Positions 32,641-43,708 of a stretch of DNA of 64,000 bases are shown here, in pieces (the stretch's first letter is position 1; each line of letters begins with the position of its first letter). This stretch comes from Tolypeutes matacus (Eukaryota; Chordata; Mammalia; Cingulata; Chlamyphoridae): assembly GCA_026826555.1 (NCBI GenBank), contig JAKSZT010054304.1, positions 34,465,424 to 34,529,423 of the forward strand. The letters run 5' to 3'. Under the pieces are notes generated by a model. The model saw only the letters and a list, made by a program, of their open reading frames with translations. It searched no databases and had not been told where the DNA came from. The translations under genes were made by a program, and so were the position numbers.

Positions 32641-33540
32641 TCTCTCTCTCTTTTTGATTGTGGAAACATATACAACACAAACTTACCCATCTTAACAACT
32701 CACGAGCATACAATTCAGTGGGATTATTCGCATTCATAATGTTGTGCTACCATCATCACCATCTATTCCCAGAACATCCCCTCACCCCAAACAGAAACTC
32801 TGCACCCCTTATGCCTTAACTCCCCTTTGTTCCTCCTCCCCTGCACTGGTAACCTGTAATTTACTTTCTGTCTCTATGAATTTATATATTGTACCTACTT
32901 CATAAAAGTGGAATCACACAATATCTGTCCCTGTGTGTCTGACTTATTTCACTCAATATAATGTCTGCAATGTTCATCCATGTTATTGCATGTATCAGAA
33001 CTTCATTCATTTTTAGGGCTGAATAATATTCCATTCTATGTGTATAGGACATTTTGTTTATCCGTTCATCTGCTGATGGACATTTGGGTTGCTTCCACAT
33101 GTTGGTTATTGTGAATAATGCTGCCATGAACTTTGGTGAACAAATAACTGTTTGAGTCCCTGCTTTCAATTCTTTTAGGTATATATCTAGAAGTGAAATT
33201 ACTGGGTCGTATGTGGTTCTATTTTTAACTTTTGAGGAACTACTAAACTGTTTTCCATAGAGGCACCACCATATTACATTCCTACCAACAATATACTAAA
33301 GTTAACATTTCTCTGCACCTTTGCCCGTACTTGTTAGTTTCCCTTTTTAAATAAATTTAAAATAATAGCCTTTCTAGGGGGTGTGAGGTGATATCTCATT
33401 GTGGTTTTGATTTGCAATTCCCTAATGGCTAATGATATTGAGCATCTTTTCATGTGCTTATTGCCATTTTTGTAGAATTTCTTTGGAGAAATGTCTATTT
33501 AATTCCTTTACCCATTTTTGAAGTGATCCCTTTAAAATCC
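32641..33540 (-). mobile_element. L1 ORF2 C-terminal region and 3' UTR, antisense
   Basis: 'ACTCACGAGCATACAATTCA', 'AATGTTGTGCTACCATCATC', 'GAATAATATTCCATTCTATG' and 'TGAATAATGCTGCCATGAAC' are unmistakable antisense L1. The decayed ORF2 frame is described separately. Confidence 0.9.
32900..33169 (-). pseudogene. L1 ORF2 C-terminal fragment (89 codons)
   Basis: The peptide contains 'NKMSYTHRMEYYSALKMNE', the hallmark of the L1 ORF2 C terminus, preceded by 'TNMWKQPKCPSADE'. In a full element this part follows the reverse transcriptase domain. Here it is an isolated remnant with no start context and stops on both sides. It is not functional. Confidence 0.92.
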
Positions 33541-34106
33541 TTTCTCATTTCTTTCTAGGCATAGTTTCCCAATATTTTCTTTGTGGCTATCATGGTGCTT
33601 AAATTTAGTATCTTGAATCTATAACAATCTCATTTGGTTTGATACCAATTTCAATAGCATACATACACTATGTTCCTATATCCCTCTGACCCCCCACCTT
33701 ATGCAATTCTTGTCACAAATTACATATTTATACATTCTAAGTCCAAAGCCATTGATTTTTAAATAACTTTTATGCATTTGCATTTTAAATCCTGTAGGAA
33801 ATAAAAAGCGGTATTGCAAACCCAAAATCCTATAGTACCGGCATTTATATTTACCCATGTCATTACCTTTGCTAGAAATCTTTATTTTTTTATGTGAAGT
33901 TGATCTATTGTCTAGTGTCCTTTCCTTTCAACTTGAAGAACTCCCTCTAGCATTTCTTCTAGGGCTGGTTTAGTGATGATGAACTCCCTCAGCTTTTATT
34001 TATCTGGGAATGTCTTAATCGCTCCCTCAGTTTTGAAAGACAGTTTGCCAGATTTAGAATTCTTGGCTGGCAATTTTGTGCATTCAATACTTCAAATGTG
34101 TCATCT
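33541..34106 (-). mobile_element. HAL1/L1 ORF1-side fragment, antisense
   Basis: 'AGCATTTCTTCTAGGGCTGG', 'TGATGAACTCCCTCAGCTTT' and 'TTTATCTGGGAATGTCTTAA' match the segment also present at 54160-54790. It joins the ORF2 C-terminal region at 33540 directly. That is not a normal L1 order, so a deletion or a separate insertion is needed. Confidence 0.65.
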
Positions 34107-34373
34107 TGGGGAGTGGATGTGGCTCAACAATTGGGTGCCTGCCTCCCACATAGGAGGCCCAGGTTTGGTTCCTGGTGCCTCCTAAAGAAGAGGAGTAGAT
34201 GCCACAATGAGCAGACATTACAAATACCACAGCAAGCAGATGCTACAACCAAGCAGATACCACAATGAGCAGATGCCGTAACCAGCAGACATCATAACCA
34301 GCAGATGATGCAACCAGCAGATGATGCAACCAGTAGATGATGGAACCAGCAAACGACACAACCAGTAGGGAGC
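34107..34373 (+). mobile_element. DAS-SINE, sense, with 16-bp-unit tail array
   Basis: The head is 'GGGGAGTGGATGTGGCTCAA', with box B weakened to 'AGGTTTGGTTCCTGG'. From about 34200 to 34365 the tail is an imperfect array of a 15-17 bp unit, for example 'AACCAGCAGATGATGC', in roughly ten copies. It runs straight into a second DAS head at 34374. Confidence 0.85.
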
Positions 34374-34440
34374 AGAAGTGGCTCAAGTGGTTGGGCACTT
34401 GCCTCCCACACGGGACTTCAAAGGTCCTGTTCACAAATGA
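34374..34440 (+). mobile_element. Second DAS head, truncated
   Basis: 'GGGAGCAGAAGTGGCTCAAG' and 'GCACTTGCCTCCCACACGGG' repeat the SINE head directly after the tail array of the first unit. The sequence stops before box B, where an LTR fragment begins. It forms a head-to-tail pair with 34107. Confidence 0.8.
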
Positions 34441-34565
34441 GTCAATACCTTAACTAATATTAACACCTCCAAAGGTCCTATTTACATTGGGTTCACACCC
34501 ACAGAAACATGGATTAAGACTTGAGCATGTCTTTTGTGGTGGCATGATTCAATCTCCAACACTTC
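34441..34565 (-). mobile_element. ERVL-type LTR fragment, antisense
   Basis: 'CAAAGGTCCTATTTACATTG' and 'GGTTCACACCCACAGAAACA' match the corresponding end of the LTR at 63113-63583. Only about 125 bp remains. Confidence 0.65.
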
Positions 34566-34569
34566 TCTT

Positions 34570-35600
34570 GCCTCTTATTTCCTGAATTCTCTTCCTCTTA
34601 CTCTAATCTAAATGGAGTTTCCCATGCCTCAGACCAGGGCTCTCTTTTATTGTCCATTTTCACTCTCTCTAGGTGATTTCATTTAGTTCCTTGACTTTAC
34701 ATATCATCTGAAGGTGAGTAATTCCTGGATTTTCATTTTTAACTTTATCCAACATTTGAAGAGCCACACCTGTATGTCCAATTACTTACTTGACTTTTCC
34801 ATTGGAATGTCTAACAGGGATCTCATGTCCTCAACATAACTCCTAATTTCCCAAACTAAATTGATTTCTCCTGTATTCTAAGTCATCTCAGTAAATGGTT
34901 ACTTGTTTCCTATTTTTCTTTCACTCTCTGTATACAATCTGTCAGTAAGTTAAGATAGCAAATTCTCAAATCTACCTATTTTTCTTTATCTTTCCGTCTT
35001 CCACTTGGACAAGCCACAATCATATCTCATTTAGTGATCTTCAATAGCCTTTAACTGGTCTCTCTGTTTTCCTACCATCTACTTTCCACATAGAAGCAAA
35101 AGTGTTCTTTTAAAAATTGTAAACCATTCTAGAATGCTTTCCTCTACCATTAGAAAAAAATGCAAACTCCTTATTATGGCTTTACAGATTTGTATATTCT
35201 GTCTTCCACTTTCTCTTTAACCTCATATCATTCTACTTACCCCTTTCTCACTAACTTCTATCCACAATGGCTTTCTTCCTGTTCATCAATCCCGAACCCA
35301 GGGCCTTTTGGAGTTGCAAACTCTCTGTCTAGAATGTTATGGTGTCAGTTTCATCATTGGTAGTTCATCTTGTCATTAAGGTATCAGTTCCAATCTTCAA
35401 ATGGAACCTCTAGTCATGCTCTATCACATTCTTTAATTTATAGTCTTCATAGAAGTTAAAATTATGTAAAAACGCTTATGAACTATACCTCTGGAACAGA
35501 AACTCTTTAAGACCCAAGAGCGGGAGTTTTTCCTTTTTATTCCTTGTTATAGCCCCAGTGCCTGGCATATAGTAGTAGGTGCTCAATAAAATACAATAGA
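34570..35600 (+). repeat. Long L2 element, sense
   Basis: About 1 kb follows the L2 order: 'TGTATGTCCAATTACTTACT', 'TGTCTAACAGGGATCTCATG', 'CAATAGCCTTTAACTGGTCT', 'TGCAAACTCCTTATTATGGC', and an end at 'AGTGCCTGGCATATAGTAGT' with 'GCTCAATAAA'. The original ORF2 reading is not open. Confidence 0.8.
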
Positions 35601-37190
35601 ATGGAAATGTAGATGAAGATGTAGGGACATGTACTCACAAAATTTGAAAAGATAACTAAAATAACATTGCTTCTTTTCTTGGATATAGAAAAGTCTCAGA
35701 ATTGGTAAAACTACCAACGGAACCAAAGATAAGAAAGGAAGCAAAACACAGTTTCTTTTTATTTTGAGCCCCGAACTTACTGGACGGAAAGCAAAGATAG
35801 AGAAAAGTCTGTATGTTCTAGCAACTAGGAAAAAAAATCAAGCACCATTGTGAGTGGTTTTATTAGTATGGATGTGCAAGTCTCTGTACTACTATGTCTT
35901 CCTGCCAGCTGCCATTTCTCTGAGACATTAGGGTGTCAACTTGAAAAGGCTAAGTCCAAGTCCCATAAATCTTACTTAAGCAGCAATCAGTGCTTTTTCT
36001 TTAAAAAAGTGAATCAATTAAGTTTTAGAAAGTAAGGTTATCTTTGAGATGTAAATAATATGTTAACATTGTGCTAGACTTTCAAACCTAAGTACATTAA
36101 CTTGGAATGTGCTGAGCTAGTGGTAATTTGATATCCAGCCTGCAGTTGCCAGAGGAGGATTTCTGTCTTGTCTTCACATCGAAGAGAAAATGCAAGGGAG
36201 TCTGGGTCAATTAATTGCCTTCCCAGGTACTACCCTATCTATTTTGGTCCAAGAAAACTGGGGAGGGGCAGACTGGTTTTCTCTGTAAGTAGCTTCTTAC
36301 CAGGGGAGCTCGGTTTCAAAATCCCACAAACGTATTTGTTAGTTTAATCAGAGTTTGGCCCTGAGGGGAATTAAAATGAAAGGAAATTTGACAATTAGAA
36401 GGTGTGGAAGTAGAAAGCTGACTAAATCAAGCCATTTAGAGAGGGCTTCTTGAGATTTAGAGAGGGTTGGTAAGATTACATTCTCAGAGTGTATAATAGG
36501 CCAAGTTTTAATTTCCAGATCTTTTACTTAAGAACTTCTGTGTCTGAATTCTAGTGGAATAGAGACCTGTCTGAGGCTTTTCTTCATCTCCATTATAAGG
36601 CCTCACCTTTGTAGCTCTTACCTGCAATTGAAAAAGGAGATAGTCCCAAGTTTGGAAAAGGTCTGAATAGAAATTTGTAGCAAAGCCCTGAACAAGAAAC
36701 CTAGCTTTAAAATAGACTTCTTTCTCCTACTCCAGCAGCCACTTCCTATCCTGTCAGGTTGGCTCATTACTGAAAAAATCAAAATAAAGGAGAGAAGAAA
36801 GACTCATAAGAAGTCGAAAAAGCTGATGTTTATATTTAACTTAGGATCTTTGGGGAACTGCTTCTAAAATTACTTGGTTACAAGTTATGAATAGTTCATT
36901 GTTAATATTGACTTGTAACTTAGACTGTTGTGATGGACAGGGAAGAGGTCTGATGAAATGGATTGAAAATGGGTCAAGTCCTTGTAGCATTCCCAGCAGT
37001 GATGGAAAGATTGAAGAGTTAGGAAACTGGCTTTAGAAGTTCTGAGGGATAAAGGGGTCTCAAGTCTTTAAAAAATCCCAGCACTGACCACCTGAAAATG
37101 GGAGGAATGCATTAAAAAAAAAAAAAAAAAAAAAAAAAGAAAAAAGAAAAAGAACAGCATAAACAACAGCCCATCAATAAACAAGGGATG
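35601..37190. other. No gene; poly(A) tract at 37111-37139
   Basis: 1.6 kb with no recognised repeat or exon. Near the right end a 28-A run with A-rich continuation follows 'GGGAGGAATGCATT'. No element upstream of that run can be named, so it may be the tail of an unrecognised retro-insertion. Confidence 0.4.
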
Positions 37191-37205
37191 GTCTAGAAAT
37201 GATTT

Positions 37206-37412
37206 ATTTATTTATTTTAGGAAGTACTGGGGATTGAACCGAGGATATCATACATGGAAAGCATGTGCTCAACCACTGAGCTACTTCTGCCCCCCAATGA
37301 GAGTTGGCTTTTTTTGTTTATTTGTTTTGTTATTTAGGAGGTACTGGGGCTCAAAACTGGGACCTCATATATGGGAAGCAGGCACCCAACCACTTAAGCT
37401 ATATATGCTTCC
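37206..37412 (-). mobile_element. Dimeric DAS-SINE within one 13-bp duplication
   Basis: Two antisense heads lie in series, at about 37218-37297 ('GGGGATTGAACCGAGG', 'CACTGAGCTACTTCTG') and 37336-37412 ('GGGGCTCAAAACTGGG', 'ACTTAAGCTATATATG'). The perfect repeat CTAGAAATGATTT at 37193-37205 and 37413-37425 brackets both, and no second duplication lies between them. The pair was therefore inserted as a unit. Confidence 0.9.
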
Positions 37413-37429
37413 CTAGAAATGATTTTTAT

Positions 37430-39614
37430 TATTCACAAATATATTGGTTTCTTCTATCTCCTTCAGGAATTTTTTTCTGGTTGCCCATTTCCTTCACCAC
37501 ACTCCTTTCCTACTTTCCTAAAAATATAGGATATCTTCTCAAATCACAAGTTATTTTGAGCATACAATTTGCTAGGTAAATGGTGATAAAGAGATAAATA
37601 AAATAATCTAGCTCAAGGAATTAAAGTAATCTAGATGGGTAAATAAACACACAAATAAATTCTATATTATACAGTATTTAAGTACAGTAATATAAATATG
37701 TTCAAAGGACAGATATAGCATTGATGAAAAAAATGCCAAAACCCATGTGAGAATGTGGGAGGTGTTAAGAATGGGAGGCTTAAGTTCATACAGAAAGGAG
37801 ACTATAAAAAGTGCCAACTAGCTGACTGATTACTATGCTATTTTTGGCTTCACTTTCTTCATTTATCACAGGTTAGAAAAGCTACTTTAGTTGAGTTTTG
37901 TTTCCTTCACTTCTTAGACATAGACCTGATTTGATAAAATTTGAAATCAATGATAATGTATTTATATAACTCCAATACATTAGTTAAAGCACATGCCCTT
38001 TAATAAGAATGTCAGTGACATAAAAGAGGTCTTCTTTGACATAATAAATAAAAATGACAGTCTACCTGTTTTTTTTTGCATGGCTTGTCAGCTTCAATTC
38101 TTGTTTGTACTTGTCTTTTCTCATGCTGTAGAATCAGAATGTGTTTTCGAAAAAAAAATGTACCAGTGGATGATAAAACATTTGAAAAATGGACTTAATG
38201 CAGGTCTAGGCTTCCATGAGTTTGCTCAAGCTAAGCTACTTTTGCACCCTAACTTCTATGCAGTGTTTTGACTGCATAAGTAGGGATTTAGTTGAGTCTG
38301 GTGCAATGAACTAAAATGATTATTAGATTATCTTAAATCAAAACTATGTGATAATTCATGTTGAAATTAGAAGAATTTCAAGTGCGTTCTTCATTTCCCT
38401 TTTATGCTGTAATGACTTCAGTTTAAACTATGTTATTCAAAGGTACTGGAGCTTTCATAAATTATTCATTTGCAGAGATTTAGCTATTTCAAGCCACATC
38501 CCCAAAAACAGAATGGGTTGAATAAAATCGTTTCATTTTGCCAAAGCATTCATAAATATCCCTTTGCCTTAGTTCTGCATCTAATTTGGGTGTCTATTAG
38601 CTTAAGGGACACCTGTTTCCCACTATCAGGTTATTTCATCTAATAGTTCCCCTTTCTTGAACATTTGGGGAAGGAGCTTTTTGTCATTCTGATTATCACA
38701 CTAAATTCAAAACTGCAAGTAAAATTAAGAATGCATCCCTGGGGGTTTTAGCAACTCTTGAACTTTCCTTTGCAAGCCAGTCTTTTCCTTAATATTTGTG
38801 ATCTCGTGTCTTTCGGGAGAAGCAATAGCTGTTTTCTTTTTATATACCTTTCTACTTATATACACATATATAATAATATGCTCATTCTTTAAGTTACCCT
38901 TATTCATGTATTGTTATTGCAGTTAGAATGACTATACACTAATTAGGGATATTTCTAAGTTTGGCATTTTCTGGGTAGATTTTCTTTAGTCTGGACCAAC
39001 CCCCTCCATTTTTAGACACAGATGCTCAGCTGGTCATCAATCATCTATAATTATGCTTTGGAAAAACTTCATGAGCAAAGACACTCAACTTGTAGTCATA
39101 GCTACAATTTGTAAGTAATTCTACAAAATTTATATTCTGTAATCTCTTTGAAAGAGTAACTCAGTGACTGAAAGATTGTTTCTCTTCCTGAAAACAAGTA
39201 TTATTTGGTGTAAATGGTGTTATTTAGTGGAATATTCTCAACGCAGCTTTGTTGGTTTTCAAGTTCTGAGTCATTTATTTCCTTCTCTTCCCCTGCCATG
39301 CTGAATGTCCCCTGATTGCAGGCTTTGTCCTTGATTAACCTCGTGGTAAATGAGAAATGGAGACAGGTGAGGTGTGGGGAATCAGTCTAAGGAAAAACAA
39401 GAGGGGGCTGAGAGCATCCCAATAGGAAGAGGTGGCAGGTTCAAAAAGTGATGGGATCTTAAGCTAGACAGCAAAGTAAGAAGGAGCCATGGGTGGTAAG
39501 TGCAGCTGGCCCCCCAGTGATCTGAAGTAGCTCATCAAAAGCTATGAACAGCAATCAGACCACATTCCCTGGGATGCAGGCAACAAGGATACATTTATAT
39601 CCCACAGAAGTATG
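37430..39614. other. No feature recognised (2.2 kb)
   Basis: The 92-codon frame at 37993-38271 and its surroundings show no domain. The sequence is AT-rich without SINE, LTR or L1 hallmarks that I can name. Confidence 0.4.
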
Positions 39615-39815
39615 TTTTAGGTGCATTTCCTGCCCCCATATACCAGCTACCATCAACACCCTGTACTTGTGACATACCTTTGTTATAGTTCCTAAAAGAA
39701 CATTCTTATATTTGTTTTATTAACCACAATCCTTGGCCACCACAGAGTTCACTGTGTTAAACAATCTCCCGTTTTATTCTCTGGCTTTCTTTCTAGCAAC
39801 ATATACAACCCTTTG
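39615..39815 (-). mobile_element. L1 3'-UTR-like fragment, antisense
   Basis: 'CAGCTACCATCAACACCCTG', 'TTATTAACCACAATCCTTGG' and 'CACTGTGTTAAACAATCTCC' resemble the L1 3'-UTR sequence seen again around 53870-53960. Confidence 0.55.
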
Positions 39816-40985
39816 GAGAAAGAACTTGACCAAAAGGAGTAAATATTAAATAAAATAGTGTTTTTATGGCTAAGAGATTTCTAAGTGAGCAGGGATGTCA
39901 TTCTAGAGGTTATGCTTATGCAGGTCTCAAGTCAGTCTCACAAACTGCCACAGTAAACAAACCCTCAAACAAAGGTGCTCCTGAAGGCTCTAAGGACGTC
40001 TGGACACCATAGGGAAGCCACAGGGCCTCATGAAATCAACATCCACTCGGCGGGCTCTATCTGGGAATGTATGAAAATCTATTTCCTCAATATAACATAG
40101 CTATACTCCTTTATAATTCCCCTAGTGATGATTCTTCTATCCCTTTTATTCAAACCTATAATTTTTAATTACCTGTTAAACATATTTCTCAGAGACTTAA
40201 ATCTTCAGATTGTTCATATGCCAGTTTAGCCCTGAAACCTAGCAGAACTTGCCAGTTCTTAAGCTTGCCCTGGACAACTAACAAAATGATGATGATGGAC
40301 CAGTCCCATCCTCAAAACAAGGAGTATCTTCAACTGCAAGCAAAACGATTCCTTTCCTCTGCCCCATAATATCTAAGTCCTCTCTCACACTGAAGCAGTC
40401 AGAGCAAACATCATTTCAAATCCCTCAAGAATGAGGAATGCACAAAAGTAAGGGAGGAGTGTAACCACAGACCAAAGCAGAATCATTGTTATTGTGGTTA
40501 TTATCTTGTGTTAAGGGAGTAACTAGTAACATTGATATAAAAAATTCAACAAAAATAAAAAAGATTAGATACCATGAATTTATGGTGAATAAATTGTCAC
40601 ATCTCAGTAACTTTTTGCAATATCGTTAAGTTCTCTGTAAATTGGATCAGGAAAAATGGACCGTGGAATTAGCACAATGGGAATGGCTAAAGGCCAAGAG
40701 CTCAAGAACATCCAGAGTGGTAGTGGATAACTATTGAAATGACTGTGAAGGTCAGGCCTGGTAGAAAAGAAGAACCAGATTGAGATTATTGGTCTGAAAA
40801 AGTGGACAGAGCAAAGGGATTAAATGACTTAATGAAGACAGGGATGATGTTTAATGGGAAAATTACAGGGTCTTTAATTAGGTATTTATCTATGAGTTTC
40901 ATAATTCTTAGGATTTTGATAGCAGAATAGTTTTGAGTCCCTATGTCAGGGAGAGATAAAGATTCAGGTTATTTAAAGAATATAC
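39816..40985. other. No feature recognised
   Basis: Nearly 1.2 kb without a recognisable repeat, exon or long open frame. Confidence 0.4.
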
Positions 40986-41490
40986 TGTTTTAGTTTGTTA
41001 AGGCTGCCAAGATAATATGCCAGAAATGGGTTGGCTTTTACTGTGTGGATTTATTAACTTATAAGCTTACAGTTCTGAGGCTGTGAAAGTGTCCAAATCA
41101 AGGCTTCATCAGGAGATGCTTTCTCTCTTATCTGTAGCTGTGGGTGATAAGGCACATGGTGACATCTACTTGTCTTTTCCCTTACCTCTGGGCCTTATTG
41201 CTTTCAGCTTCTGGTTTCAGTGGCTTCCTCTCAGCTTCTGTGTTCTGTTGATTTCAGCTTCTGACTCCTGGGGCCTTCTCTTTCAGCTTTTGAGGGTTTC
41301 TTTCTGTTTCTGTCTCTCTGCTGATTTCAGTTTTTAAAGGACTCCAGTAAGAGGACTAAGGCCCACCCTGGGTTACACCTTACAAATCAAATGTAACTGA
41401 ATATAATCTAATCAAAGGTTCACACCCACAGGGATGGACCAATTTAAGAACATGATTTTCTGAGGTCCACAAAAGACTCAAACTACCACA
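40986..41490 (-). mobile_element. ERVL-type LTR, 3' LTR of the adjoining provirus remnant
   Basis: On plus it opens TGTTTTAGTTTG and closes AACTACCACA (505 bp). The reverse-strand AATAAA near 41047-41053 sets the minus orientation. Flanks TATAC and CTCTA do not match. Purine-rich sequence on the minus strand lies just upstream (41491-41510). Both facts fit a 3' LTR still joined to internal sequence. Confidence 0.78.
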
Positions 41491-41685
41491 CTCTACCCTC
41501 TGGACCCTAAAAAATCATGTTCTTTTCATATTCAAAATACAGTCATTCCATCACAATATTTCAAAAACCCTAAAGTCATTTCAGTAACAATATTAAGAAA
41601 AAAATCTCATCAAAATTGGTTATAGGTACATCTGTCTTGAGGCAAAATTTCCCACTGGCTGTGGACCTGTGAAAATAAGAACAAG

Positions 41686-42132
41686 TTATCTGCCTCCAAT
41701 ATACAAAGGAGGGACAGGAAGCAAACATTTGTCTAGTGGATCACTAAGGGTAATAGTAAGTGGTGCCACTCCCATTTCCCCCTTGATTCTGGACCCATGA
41801 ATCCTGGCTATGGGAGAAATAGCACCATAGAGTGGATGCTGATTTAGAGCATACACAGACTTCTGGAGAGCATTGTCCCAGCCTTGTAAGGTATTGCCAC
41901 CTATTTGGTACCATAATTGAGTCTTCAAAAGGCCATTACATTGTTCTGTCATTCCAGCTGTTTCATGTTGATGGGGAACATGGTAACACCAGTGAATTCC
42001 ATGGGCATGTGCCCATTCCCACACATCATTTACTGTGATATGGGTTCTTTGATTAGAATCAATGGTGTGTGGAATACCATGATGGTGGATAAGGCATTTA
42101 GTAAGTCCATGGATGGAAGATAAATCCAACAA
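41686..42132 (-). pseudogene. pol: ERVL integrase, C-terminal half of the catalytic core onward (148 codons)
   Basis: This open frame is part of an endogenous retroviral pol (ERVL class). It includes 'HGLTKCLIHHHGIPHT', 'WAHAHGIHWCYHVPH' and 'TEQCNGLLKTQL', covering the middle of the integrase core and the region with its conserved glutamate. The codon position expected for the second catalytic aspartate looks altered. The first half of integrase is absent on this strand. It lies on the opposite strand at 44450-44780, so the gene is split by an inversion and cannot function. Confidence 0.88.
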
Positions 42133-42608
42133 AAATACAAGGGCCTTCTACTTCAGTGAAATTTCTACGTATCCACTGGTGTGAAGCATGTCGAGATATC
42201 CCTTCTAAAGTAAAGTAAATCTGTTGCATCTGGTCCCTCCTATGATTGTGCCTTTTTTTTGGTCATAGGCTTCTTTGGATTTTGAAGACCACATATTCCT
42301 CATTTGGGCATGCTACTCTGGCCCATTTCTTGAGTGACTACAAAACCTGTTAGTTTGGCTTGGGGAATTGGAACAAGAGTAGGCTCTGTGAGAGGTCCAG
42401 GCTGCTGTACAAGCTGCTCTGCCACTTGGGCCATATGATCCAGCAGATCCAATGGTTCTGGAAGTGTCAGTGGCAAATAGAGATGCTGTCTGGAACCTCT
42501 GGCAGGCCCAGGTAGAAGAATTACAACAAAGACCCTTAGGATTTTGGAACAAAGCTTGCCATTTTCTGCAGATAACAACTTGCCTTTTGAGAAACAGTTT
42601 ATGGCCTT

Positions 42609-43708
42609 TGTGGCAATTTGAGATTATTTATGAATCCCCAAATGAGAAAGATTATGTTTGTAAACTCATTCATCTGGGTGTGATATCCTTTGATTGTATT
42701 AAATGCAAAGGTTTTGAGTTTACTTGATAAAATCAGTTAAGGGCTTTTGATTTGACTATGTCAGTAGGGCATGACTCACATTGAGTCCCCATCCCCTTGG
42801 TGAGCTGTTATAAATGGACACTCCCTCAAGAAGACACACAAGAAGAGACAGAAAGCTCTATCATGGTTGACCCTGGGGCCATGAGAAGAGATGAGCCATT
42901 TGCCTGATAGTTTGTAATGAAGAAAACAGAGCAGCTGAGCACCTGAGAAGGCCCAGAAAGAAACAAGCCCTATTCCAGAGACAGATAAAGGAAGCACTGA
43001 GAGACCAGACAGAGATTGTCCACCATCTTGCTTCAACACGTGACTGCTGACTTTGGTGAAAAAGTACCTCTTTTGGTGCTATATTAGTCAGCCAAAGGGG
43101 TGCTAATGTGAAATACCAAAAATGGTTGGTCTTTATAAAGGGTATTTATTTGGGGTAGAAGTCCACAGATACCAGGCCATAAAGCACTAAGTTTCTTCTC
43201 TCACCAAAGTCCATTGCCATGTGTTGGGGCAAGACAGCCGCCGACATTTGCCAGGGTTCAGGCTTCTTGGTTTCCTCTCTTCCCGGGGCTGCATTTCTCT
43301 CCGGGCTTAGCTCCTCTGGTTCCTCCACAAGGTCAGCTGTAGACTATCAGGCGAATGGCTCACTTCTCTTCTCCTGGGGCCTTCTCTCCAACAGCAAAAC
43401 TGCTTCTCAAAAACTGCTGCAACTCTCTTCTTTGTGATGGGGTAGGGTTCAACGCCCTACTGATGTGGCCCACTCAACACCCTAATCATAACTTAATCAT
43501 GCCCAGATTAACACATCAGTTTACAAGCATGATCCAATTTTATTTTTGGAATTCATAATTACATAAAATTGCCCAATGGCTACAGGTACCTTGAGGTGGA
43601 CTTTCCATGGCCTTGGGACTGTAAACTTTTACCCCCAATAAATACCCTTTATAAAAAGCAACAAATTTCTGGTACTTTGCATCAGCACCCCTTTGGCAGA
43701 CTAATACA
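42609..43708 (+). mobile_element. ERVL-type solo LTR with perfect duplication, itself interrupted
   Basis: It begins TGTGGCAATTTGAG, ends CTAATACA and carries AATAAA near 43638. The perfect 5-bp duplication GCCTT at 42604-42608 and 43709-43713 brackets it. It cuts the inverted pol block between reverse transcriptase and RNase H. A second LTR sits inside it at 43080-43584, leaving about 595 bp of its own sequence. Confidence 0.9.
43080..43584 (-). mobile_element. ERVL-type solo LTR nested in another LTR
   Basis: On plus it opens TATATTAGTCAGCC (TG mutated to TA) and closes GGCTACA (505 bp). The 5-mers GGTGC (43075-43079) and GGTAC (43585-43589) are a duplication with one change. It is in the opposite orientation to its host LTR. 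The 72-codon plus-strand frame inside is antisense and not a gene. Confidence 0.88.

Noticed and set aside
40986..41490. LTR first taken to be in plus orientation because it begins TG and ends CA
   Set aside because: The polyadenylation signal and the comparison with the LTR at 48217 put the R/U5 side at the left, so it is on the minus strand.
42300..42578. Minus-strand 92-codon frame, first read as more ERVL pol
   Set aside because: The plus strand of the same interval gives clear pol sequence ('GPYDPADPMVLEVSV'), so the minus frame is its shadow.
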